Source: Deltaproteobacteria bacterium
Lineage (GTDB): Bacteria; Bdellovibrionota; O2-12-FULL-43-9; JACQJE01
Reading direction: 5' to 3'
DNA: 11,843 nt
NCBI GenBank assembly: GCA_016205125.1
Contig: JACQJE010000100.1
Location: 1 to 11,843 of the forward strand
A model generated the notes under the pieces. It saw only the letters and a list, made by a program, of their open reading frames with translations, had not been told where the DNA came from and did not search any database. This document shows, one piece after another, positions 6,157 through 11,843 of this stretch. The position numbers and the translations under genes are program-made. How positions within the stretch are numbered: the first letter of the stretch is position 1; each line of letters opens with the position of its first letter.

Positions 6157-8133
6157 ATGACGAAAACAGGGAAAGTGAGTGAGTTTATGCCGCCTAAGAC
6201 AAAAAAAATCGAAGCGAAATCGTATTGGCTCTTGGGGATTCTCATTCTCACAGCAGGATTGGCGCTTTTCATGTCGTATTTTCTGAAACCGCAGACCGAG
6301 TTAATTCCCCGCGAGGTCCTGTTTGGCAACCCCGTTCATACTTCGCCGCAGATTTCGCCAGATGGCAAAGCGCTTGCTTACCTCGCGCCTCACGACAATG
6401 TCCTCAATGTATGGGTGCGGGAGTTGGATGGGAAAAAAGAGGCGCGGGTTGTGACTAAAGATCGCGAGCGGGGGATTCGCCGCTATTTTTGGGGACAGGA
6501 TGGGAAGCACATTTTGTATCTCCAGGATTTTGGAGGGGATGAGAATTGGCATCTCTTCGGAGTGAATCTGGAGACGAACGAGATCAGAGATTTCACCCCT
6601 TTTAATAAGGTTCAAGTTCAGGTCATTGAACATAATAAGCATTTTCCAAACGATATCCTCCTGGGGATCAATAAAGATAATCCGAACGTGCACGACGTCT
6701 ATCGCCTCAGCCTGGCGACGGGAGAGTTGACGCTTGTTGTCAAGAATCCCGGCAATGTGGTGAGCTGGCTGGTCGATGCTGATTTTAAGGTTCGCGGCGC
6801 TGTGAGTTCCGCTTTGGATGGGGGATTTGATCTTTTTGTCCGCGACGACGAATTTTCAGAGTGGAAGAGAGGGGTGACATGGAGCGCCGAAGATGCAATG
6901 GCAAGCACTCCTGCCGCCTTTACCAGGGACGGAAAGGGGATCTACTTAAAAGATTCTCGCGGCGCCAATACCGCAAGGCTTGTCCGGCTGGATCTCGGAA
7001 CGGGAGAGACCCAGGTCCTGGCAGAGGACCCCCAGTATGATGTCCACGAGGTCCTGATTCACCCCGATACCTACGAAGTTCAGGCGGTCGCTTTTCAAAG
7101 AGAGAGGCTGGAATACCAGATCCTGGATCGCTCGATCAGTGAGGACTTTGCATCGATTCAAAAATTTCACCGGGGAGATTTTACGATTGCCAGTCGGGAC
7201 AATGAGGATGTCACCTGGATCGTCTATTTTGAAGTCGATACCGGGCCAGCCTCTTATTATCTCTATGACAGGAAGAGTAAAGAAGCCGCATTTCTCTTTG
7301 ATCATATGCCTGACTTAAACCATTATACCCTTGCGCCGATGGAACCGATCAAGTTCACCTCAAGAGACGGATTGACGATTCATGGCTACCTCACATTCCC
7401 GGCGGCCAGCAATCGGAAAGGGCTCCCTCTGGTGCTTAATGTTCATGGAGGACCGTGGGCGCGCGACAGCTGGGGTTTTAATCCGACCGCGCAATGGTTT
7501 GCGAATAGAGGATATGCCTGCCTGGAAGTGAACTTCAGGGGCTCGATCGGCTATGGGAAGAGCTTTATCAATGCTGGCGACAAGGAGTGGGGCGGGAAAA
7601 TGCAGGACGACATGGTCGACGCGGTCAGATGGGCGGTTGATCAGGGTTATGCCGATCCTCAGAAAATCGCTATCTATGGAGGGTCTTATGGGGGGTATGC
7701 CGCTCTTGTCGGCGCGACGTTTACTCCTGATCTCTTCCGATGCGCAATCGACATTGTCGGCCCAAGTCATTTAGTCTCTTTTATCCGGTCGATTCCCTCT
7801 TACTGGTCCTCCTATCTCGCGATGTTTCACAAGCGTGTTGGAAATCCGGATACCGAAGAGGAGTTTCTCAAATCGCGTTCTCCTCTTTTTAAGGTCGATC
7901 AGATCAAGATCCCCCTCCTGATTGCGCAAGGGGCCAACGATCCGCGCGTGAAGCAAGCCGAGTCGGAACAGATTGTAGAGGCGCTGAAGGCGAAGGGGAT
8001 TCCCCACGAATACATCGTCTTTCCAGATGAAGGGCATGGTTTTGCCAAGCCGCAAAACCGCCTCAAATTCTATGAAGCGGCAGAAAAGTTTCTTGCGAAA
8101 TGCCTGGATGGCCGCTATCAGGAGGGGAAGTAG
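6157..8133 (+). CDS. S9 prolyl-oligopeptidase-family serine peptidase, membrane-anchored
   Basis: The 658-residue protein has a basic N-terminus and a membrane segment at about 24-43 ([20 protein letters not shown]), which probably anchors it with the bulk outside the cytoplasm. Residues about 60-390 carry WD40/PD40-like blade motifs ([27 protein letters not shown]), consistent with a beta-propeller lid. The C-terminal alpha/beta-hydrolase domain has oxyanion motif HGGPW, nucleophile Ser510 in GGSYGG, Asp595 in GANDPRV and His627 in DEGHGF, a complete triad. The family cleaves short peptides (dipeptidyl-peptidase IV or acylaminoacyl-peptidase type); the substrate here is unknown. GGGAG sits 4 bases before ATG 6157, and ATG 6187 is an alternative that keeps the membrane segment. 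It is divergent from the cystathionine beta-synthase gene. Confidence 0.9.
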   Translation: MTKTGKVSEFMPPKTKKIEAKSYWLLGILILTAGLALFMSYFLKPQTELIPREVLFGNPVHTSPQISPDGKALAYLAPHDNVLNVWVRELDGKKEARVVTKDRERGIRRYFWGQDGKHILYLQDFGGDENWHLFGVNLETNEIRDFTPFNKVQVQVIEHNKHFPNDILLGINKDNPNVHDVYRLSLATGELTLVVKNPGNVVSWLVDADFKVRGAVSSALDGGFDLFVRDDEFSEWKRGVTWSAEDAMASTPAAFTRDGKGIYLKDSRGANTARLVRLDLGTGETQVLAEDPQYDVHEVLIHPDTYEVQAVAFQRERLEYQILDRSISEDFASIQKFHRGDFTIASRDNEDVTWIVYFEVDTGPASYYLYDRKSKEAAFLFDHMPDLNHYTLAPMEPIKFTSRDGLTIHGYLTFPAASNRKGLPLVLNVHGGPWARDSWGFNPTAQWFANRGYACLEVNFRGSIGYGKSFINAGDKEWGGKMQDDMVDAVRWAVDQGYADPQKIAIYGGSYGGYAALVGATFTPDLFRCAIDIVGPSHLVSFIRSIPSYWSSYLAMFHKRVGNPDTEEEFLKSRSPLFKVDQIKIPLLIAQGANDPRVKQAESEQIVEALKAKGIPHEYIVFPDEGHGFAKPQNRLKFYEAAEKFLAKCLDGRYQEGK

Positions 8134-8174
8134 TTCTTGATCCCCCGTTTCCCCGGTAGTTTCTCGTGAAGTGG

Positions 8175-8360
8175 CTATACTCGACGACACAAATAATTGC
8201 GGAAGATTTCGATTGGATTTTGAGCCGAGACAAGGAAGAAAGCCTGAAAAAAGCGCAGGTGTATCCTCTGCGATACATCGAGCTTTTTTCAGGTTTTCTG
8301 ACGCAGTCGCAGGCCAAAAGCCGCCGAAAGATGCGCAATTATTTGTGTCGTCGAGTATAG
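8175..8360. repeat. 186-bp foldback (long inverted-repeat) element, copy 2
   Basis: The outer arms 8175-8201 and 8334-8360 are perfect inverted repeats of 27 bp. Imperfect pairing continues inwards (8202-8242 against roughly 8294-8333). It becomes perfect again for CCTGAAAAAAG (8243-8253) with CTTTTTTCAGG (8283-8293). The apex reads GCAGG (8255-8259), TGTATC, loop CTCTGC, GATACA, TCGAG (8278-8282). Length and apex match the element at 421-604 although arm sequences differ. It lies between the S9 peptidase gene and the kinase domain. The kinase reading frame runs through it without a stop, and the most economical kinase start (GTG 8345) lies inside its right arm. It could be a mobile palindromic repeat, a structured leader or a terminator for the peptidase gene. 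Confidence 0.85.
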
Positions 8361-9760
8361 ACAAATATGAAATTATTGATCTCATTGCGCGGGGAGGGGT
8401 TGCCGATCTTTACCGCGCGAGGCTCAAAGGGGCAAAAGGGTTTGAGAAAATTGTTGCAGTCAAGGTTGTGGACCAGCGGAATGCCTCGGTTCAGGCGATC
8501 CAGCTCACCAACGAAGCGCATCTCTGCTCTTATTTAAGTCATCCCAACATCATCAGTGTCATCGATCTGGGCGAAGAGGGGGGATATCTCTATATCGTCA
8601 TGGAATACATTGAAGGGGGGGATTTGCGCCAGCTTTTGCAGGCTTTGGGAGGACCCCCCTTTTCTGAAGCGGCCGTTTTGTATGTCATGAAAGAGGTTTT
8701 GAGCGGGCTCTCTTATGCGCATCGATATGCAGACCGCGGCGGGGAGCGCGTCGGGATCATCCATAAAGATATCAGCCCCTCGAATATCCTTGTGTCGTAT
8801 CAGGGGGAGGTGAAAATTGCCGATTTTGGCATCGGGTCATTTGCGGCGTCAACGGGTCTGACCGATCAGACGGGAATCTGGGGAAAGCTCCCGTATCTTT
8901 CGCCGGAACAGCGCTCCGGAGGAGAAATCGATGCAAGGTCCGATCTCTTTTCTTTGGGTCTCGTCTCTTATGAGCTTCTGACGGGGAAAAAATTGTTCGA
9001 TGGAGGGAGCGCGAGCGAGGTCTTGGAAAAGGGGGAATCTTTTAATGCAGAGAAATGGCATGAGCTGGGTGACTTTTTACATAAACATTTTGTTTACGCA
9101 GCTCCTCTTGTGAATCAGATGCTCTCTCCTGCACGGGAAGAGAGACCGACTGCAGATCAGGCGCTCCGTTCTCTCCTCATCAGCGAGAAATCGGGAGCGG
9201 AGTTCATGAATAAAATTCAGTTTGGAGAGTGGGTGGAGCAGAATCTGGCTCAGAAGGGGAAAACGTTTCGAACGCGTTTAGAGCAGAGGTGGAACACCCT
9301 GCTCAAGACAGTTCGCCAGACGCGCCCGGTTCTGCAGAGAGTCTCGTTTAAGACGGCTTGTGGAGGAATCGGCGCATTCTTACTCCTGATGAATGTCGGA
9401 GCGCATGGAATAGGGGAGAGGGGTGGAAAAGAGGAGTCGATCGGAGAGCAGAGAATTTCAGCGAATCGCTCCGGCCCTTCGCTGGTCGACATTAATGCAG
9501 AGCCCTGGGCGGAGGTCTGGATGGAGGGCCGCCGCATTGGATACACGCCAATTCTCTCCTTTAAAGTCCCTTCAGGGGTCCATCAGTTGACCGTCCGTTT
9601 TCCAGGGAGAGAGAGGAAGCGTGAGGTTCTCATTGCTCTCTGGCCGGGTGAACGCCGCAAGGTCATTTTACAGAAAGGGAAGTCAGCCGCCTCTCCGCCT
9701 TCCCGGAAAGGGGATGATCTCTGGGCAAGAGGCGGCGGACCCCTTGCCACTTTTCCATAG
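8345..9760 (+). CDS. transmembrane Ser/Thr protein kinase with PEGA domain
   Basis: A Hanks-type kinase (471 residues from GTG 8345). Seen: glycine loop IARGGVADLY (14-23), catalytic lysine in VAVKVV (Lys40), catalytic loop HKDISPSN (140-147, Asp142), DFG (160-162), SPEQRSGG in place of APE, and RSDLFSLGLVSYELLTG. After the kinase and a linker comes one membrane segment (about 338-356, GGIGAFLLLMNVGAHG), then a PEGA domain (about 380-442, NAEPWAEVWMEGRRIGYTP). This suggests an inside kinase with an outside PEGA module, perhaps contacting envelope components. The start is uncertain: neither GTG 8345 nor GTG 8171 has a Shine-Dalgarno, and the 62 codons from 8175 are foldback-element sequence. 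The last 98 bases overlap the convergent gene; the corresponding tail after the PEGA domain is low in complexity and may not matter for function. Confidence 0.88.
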   Translation: MSSSIDKYEIIDLIARGGVADLYRARLKGAKGFEKIVAVKVVDQRNASVQAIQLTNEAHLCSYLSHPNIISVIDLGEEGGYLYIVMEYIEGGDLRQLLQALGGPPFSEAAVLYVMKEVLSGLSYAHRYADRGGERVGIIHKDISPSNILVSYQGEVKIADFGIGSFAASTGLTDQTGIWGKLPYLSPEQRSGGEIDARSDLFSLGLVSYELLTGKKLFDGGSASEVLEKGESFNAEKWHELGDFLHKHFVYAAPLVNQMLSPAREERPTADQALRSLLISEKSGAEFMNKIQFGEWVEQNLAQKGKTFRTRLEQRWNTLLKTVRQTRPVLQRVSFKTACGGIGAFLLLMNVGAHGIGERGGKEESIGEQRISANRSGPSLVDINAEPWAEVWMEGRRIGYTPILSFKVPSGVHQLTVRFPGRERKREVLIALWPGERRKVILQKGKSAASPPSRKGDDLWARGGGPLATFP

Positions 9761-10451
9761 CCATTCCGGTATCGAGATTCGCGAGCGCATACCCTTCCAA
9801 ATAGAGCTTTTCAGCATATTTTGCCGCCATCTGTTCGAGAGAGAGATAATCGGATTCGTTCAGCAATTCTTTCGCTCTGGCTAGGAATGTGCCCCCCTCT
9901 TCGATCTGCTCTGTATTGAGGAGGTGCGCAAGGACTTCCGTGAAGAGCGCAGAGAGAGTTCTTTGAACCCTTCTGATCCATTGCGGGGAAGTGCGAGGGA
10001 ACTCTTCCCGAACCTGAGTGAGAGTCTCTTCCCAAACAGCGATTGCTCCAATGGGATCTCCCGAATGAGCAAGGGAGCGCGCTTTTTCCGACTGGACAGC
10101 GACGGCCTGAAGCTGGCGGGCGACCGGTCGGTCCATCCCCCGAAGCCTGGCAAGAGCGGAGAGCTCTTCTCCTGAGAAGAAGCGCTCTGCTTCCTCCTCC
10201 ACCGGATCGAGAATCCCTTCTTCGTCCTTTACCGGAGTCGAAAGATGAGATGTTAAGCCGGACCCTGTTTTTGTCTCTCTTTCGGGTTTCTCTTCCTTCG
10301 CTGTTGCGAAGTGAAGGAGCAGGAAGAGGAGACTCGCCCCGGTCAAGATAACAGCGATCCATAGCCACAGGCGCGTTCTGCAAGGTTTTTGTTTTTCCTC
10401 TGATTTGAGTCTGATTAGCTCTTCCAATGGGATCGTTGTTTCGAATTTCAT
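9663..10451 (-). CDS. membrane-anchored helical-repeat protein of the Tad-like operon
   Basis: The 262-residue protein has a short cytoplasmic N-terminus, one membrane segment at about 28-46 (LWLWIAVILTGASLLFLLL), and a charged linker. A mostly helical domain follows, with TPR-like helix pairs such as AVAVQSEKARSLAHSGDPIGAIAVWEETL and LYLEGYALANLDTGMAMEKWQGVRRLLP. I do not recognise a named family. Position as the third gene after TadB-like and TadC-like genes suggests a periplasm-facing assembly or accessory factor of the same apparatus (inference). ATG 10451 has an ideal AAAGGAGG 8 bases upstream, and the gap from the preceding stop is 15 bases. The 3' 98 bases overlap the kinase gene on the other strand. 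Confidence 0.78.
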   Translation of the reverse strand: MKFETTIPLEELIRLKSEEKQKPCRTRLWLWIAVILTGASLLFLLLHFATAKEEKPERETKTGSGLTSHLSTPVKDEEGILDPVEEEAERFFSGEELSALARLRGMDRPVARQLQAVAVQSEKARSLAHSGDPIGAIAVWEETLTQVREEFPRTSPQWIRRVQRTLSALFTEVLAHLLNTEQIEEGGTFLARAKELLNESDYLSLEQMAAKYAEKLYLEGYALANLDTGMAMEKWQGVRRLLPRDHPLSGKAERRLTSLSVK

Positions 10452-10466
10452 GAATTTCGCCTCCTT

Positions 10467-10982
10467 TTAGAGTTGTGAAAAGAACATCTGGATTTTAAGA
10501 AAAAGCGGCATGAGAATGATGATGAGGGCAGAGGGAAGAATGAAAAAGAGGAGGGGGATGAGGGCAATGAATGGCATTTTTGCCGCGTGTCTCTCCGCTT
10601 CTTTTCTCCGCTTGGCGCGCAGTTGGCTGGCCTGCAAACGGAGCAGCCGCCCAAGCGGCCCGCCGGTCCGCCAACTCTGTTGAATGAGATAGACCAGTTG
10701 ATGCATGGAAGGGAGCGGAAGCGATCTTCTCCAGACTTCAATGGCTTCCTGCCGAGGTTTTCCGCGCTTGAGCTCTTCCAAGAAGAGCGATGAGGCTTCT
10801 TTGAATTTTCCCGGCCTAAGCAGCGGGGTGATCACTGCAATAGCGGAGAGAAAATCGATTCCTGCCTCGAGTGTCATTGCGATGAGATCGAGGAATTGAG
10901 CGAGATCTCTCTCCACTCTCCTCCCATGCTTCCTTTGCCAGAGGGCATGCCGCAAATGCAGAGACCATGCTTGTGGTTTCAT
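10467..10982 (-). CDS. TadC-like T2SSF-domain inner-membrane protein
   Basis: The product is 171 residues. The first two-thirds form the cytoplasmic F-domain half: DLAQFLDLIAMTLEAGIDFLSAIAVI with its typical Leu-rich/Glu-Ala-Gly helix pair, then WRTGGPLGRLLRLQASQLRAKRRKEAERHAAKMP. A C-terminal hydrophobic stretch (FIALIPLLFFILPSALIIILMPL) spans the membrane. This matches the C-terminal end of TadC/GspF-type platform proteins of Tad pili. It is much shorter than the usual roughly 300 residues and lacks the N-terminal membrane segments. ATG 10982 overlaps the preceding stop as TGATG, with GGAGG 4 bases upstream; an adjacent ATG at 10985 is the other choice. A complex with the TadB-like protein is expected for this family. 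Confidence 0.8.
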   Translation of the reverse strand: MKPQAWSLHLRHALWQRKHGRRVERDLAQFLDLIAMTLEAGIDFLSAIAVITPLLRPGKFKEASSLFLEELKRGKPRQEAIEVWRRSLPLPSMHQLVYLIQQSWRTGGPLGRLLRLQASQLRAKRRKEAERHAAKMPFIALIPLLFFILPSALIIILMPLFLKIQMFFSQL

Positions 10983-11668
10983 CATTCCTCCCGCTCCCTC
11001 GCCATCCAGTAGAGCAGCCCTGCTCCACATCCATCAAGTAAAATGGCCGCCATCAGACAGAGCTTCCCTTCGCTTGTGCGGAGTGTTTCCGCAAAACTCT
11101 GAGGATAGATGAAGAGTTCGGCGATGAGGAGAAGCCACGGAATGGCAACGGCAATCATTCCCTGTATTCTTGCCTGCAGAGTCAATGTTCCGATCCGATC
11201 CTGTAGTGCTTTTTCTTCGCGCACTGACTCTGCCAGCAGTCGCAGAATCTCTGCCAAATTGGCTCCCGTGTGCCGGCTTACTGAAATTGCAGTGACGAAT
11301 GCCTCTATTCCCCAATGGGGCCATCGCTCACTCAGAAGAGAAAGCCCCTTTTCAAGGGACCCGCTCAGCTGAAAAGTATGCCAGGCACTCTCAAATTCGC
11401 CCGCAAGCGGTTCTTCCCCGCTTTTGCAGAGGTTCTGAAAGCTGGAGGAAAACGATTGGCCGGCTGTGAGATGATTGGCAATCATTTCAAGCGCGTCAGG
11501 GTATTGATGAAAGAATTTTTTCCGAAGACGAATTTTTAAGAACGGTTTTGCGAGGAAGAGAATCGCCGAAACAATAACCTGAGAAGAGCCTGCTCCATTG
11601 GGGTAGAAGGTCCATGCGAACCAGCCTGAGAGGCTTGTTCCCGCCATGAAAATCAGTATATTTTCCAT
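10982..11668 (-). CDS. TadB-like T2SSF-domain inner-membrane protein
   Basis: The 228-residue protein has membrane segments near 3-22 (NILIFMAGTSLSGWFAWTFY) and 28-42. A cytoplasmic F domain starts at YPDALEMIANHLTAGQSFSSSFQNL and continues through RHTGANLAEILRLLAESVREEKALQDRI. Two C-terminal segments follow (MIAVAIPWLLLIAELFIYP and LCLMAAILLDGCGAGLLYW). This is the arrangement of TadB platform proteins that work with the secretion ATPase in Tad/Flp pilus assembly. No ATPase gene is visible in the window; it would lie outside if present. ATG 11668 has only a weak AAGAG 5 bases before it. The frame is open to TTG 11776, but that would run through the palindromes. A sigma-54 site just upstream would place the transcript start at about +1 of this ATG, so ATG 11647 is a further alternative. 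Confidence 0.8.
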   Translation of the reverse strand: MENILIFMAGTSLSGWFAWTFYPNGAGSSQVIVSAILFLAKPFLKIRLRKKFFHQYPDALEMIANHLTAGQSFSSSFQNLCKSGEEPLAGEFESAWHTFQLSGSLEKGLSLLSERWPHWGIEAFVTAISVSRHTGANLAEILRLLAESVREEKALQDRIGTLTLQARIQGMIAVAIPWLLLIAELFIYPQSFAETLRTSEGKLCLMAAILLDGCGAGLLYWMAREREE

Positions 11669-11681
11669 AGATTCTCTTGAT

Positions 11682-11698
11682 TGCAAAAGAGGTGCCAG
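11682..11698 (-). promoter_or_regulatory. sigma-54 (-24/-12) promoter of the Tad-like operon
   Basis: Read on the - strand the site is CTGGCAC, then CTCTT, then TTGCA. It keeps the GG and GC dinucleotides exactly 10 bases apart and matches TGGCAC-N5-TTGCA at every defined position. Sigma-54 promoters need an AAA+ activator bound upstream, and suitable palindromes are present at 11735-11790. The predicted start near 11672 is only about 4 bases before ATG 11668, which is a difficulty for either the promoter call or the start codon. Confidence 0.6.
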
Positions 11699-11734
11699 CG
11701 CTAACCCCTTGAAATTTGCAGAAAGAGGCTTGAG

Positions 11735-11753
11735 AGTGACGGAATTCGTCACT
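11735..11753. promoter_or_regulatory. palindrome 1, candidate activator site
   Basis: AGTGACG (11735-11741) and CGTCACT (11747-11753) around GAATT form a perfect 7-bp inverted repeat with core CGGAATTCG. The centre is about 72 bases upstream of the predicted sigma-54 start. On the + strand it is followed by TTTTGTTG, so it could also act as a weak terminator for antisense transcription. Confidence 0.5.
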
Positions 11754-11757
11754 TTTG

Positions 11758-11776
11758 TTGTCCGAAATTCGGACAA
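11758..11776. promoter_or_regulatory. palindrome 2, candidate activator site
   Basis: TTGTCCGAA and TTCGGACAA flank a single A: a perfect 19-bp palindrome. Its core CGAAATTCG matches the core of palindrome 1 at 8 of 9 positions, and the centres are 23 bp apart, close to two helical turns. The centre is about 95 bases upstream of the predicted start. Confidence 0.55.
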
Positions 11777-11777
11777 G

Positions 11778-11790
11778 AGAAAGGCTTTCT
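11778..11790. promoter_or_regulatory. palindrome 3, candidate site
   Basis: AGAAAG and CTTTCT flank a G, giving a 13-bp perfect palindrome directly beside palindrome 2. It does not share the CGRAATTCG core, so it may be unrelated. The remaining bases to the right edge hold no gene that I can support. Confidence 0.3.
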
Positions 11791-11843
11791 GGGAACATAA
11801 AAAATACCACTAATCATATTGACCACTTACGGCGATCTTGACA

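Noticed and set aside
7771..8385. 204-codon - strand open frame crossing the S9 gene end and foldback element
   Set aside because: It is antisense to the catalytic domain and the palindrome; the length is explained by codon bias of the real strand.
9811..10383. 190-codon - strand frame shifted within the 262-residue protein gene
   Set aside because: It is Arg/Ser/Gly-rich, typical of an out-of-frame read. The other frame has a perfect Shine-Dalgarno and a clean membrane segment.
11735..11790. Palindrome cluster considered as a CRISPR fragment or transposon end
   Set aside because: The units differ in sequence and there are no regular spacers, so separate operator-like sites fit better.

Overview
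The window is a gene-dense stretch of a Gram-negative-type bacterial chromosome with roughly even base composition and strong Shine-Dalgarno sites before most genes. I cannot name the organism. A PEGA-tailed serine/threonine kinase, Tad-type secretion membrane proteins, several TPR proteins and a membrane-anchored S9 peptidase fit lineages such as PVC/Chlamydiota-like bacteria or former Deltaproteobacteria, but that is inference only.

Layout from left to right: the 3' end of a TPR protein gene (+, cut by the window edge); a 184-bp foldback element (421-604); a GNAT-type acetyltransferase gene (-); a two-gene + unit coding a multi-pass membrane protein and a TPR protein; a two-gene - operon for reverse transsulfuration (cystathionine beta-synthase, then cystathionine gamma-synthase/lyase family); a divergently transcribed S9 prolyl-oligopeptidase-family gene (+); a second foldback element of 186 bp (8175-8360); a Ser/Thr protein kinase with one membrane segment and a PEGA domain (+); and, convergent with it, a three-gene - operon with TadB-like and TadC-like T2SSF proteins followed by a membrane-anchored helical-repeat protein. 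The right edge is the regulatory region of that operon.

Two points stand out. First, the two foldback elements differ in arm sequence but are almost the same length. They share an apical core in which GCAGG and TCGAG flank a small stem whose bases differ in a pairing-preserving way. This looks like a family of structured palindromic repeats. One copy carries the stop codon of the first TPR gene and the other overlaps the 5' end of the kinase frame. Second, the Tad-like operon is preceded by a near-consensus sigma-54 (-24/-12) site. About 60-120 bp upstream of its predicted transcription start lie three consecutive short palindromes, two of which share the core CGRAATTCG. That is the layout of a sigma-54 promoter with enhancer sites for an activator.

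Functionally, the middle operon would make cysteine from homocysteine via cystathionine, from a control region shared with the peptidase gene. The right half suggests an envelope-associated module: a transmembrane kinase beside a pilus or secretion operon that may be switched on conditionally. No tRNA, rRNA, transposase or CRISPR array was seen, and there is no gene-free stretch longer than about 200 bases.
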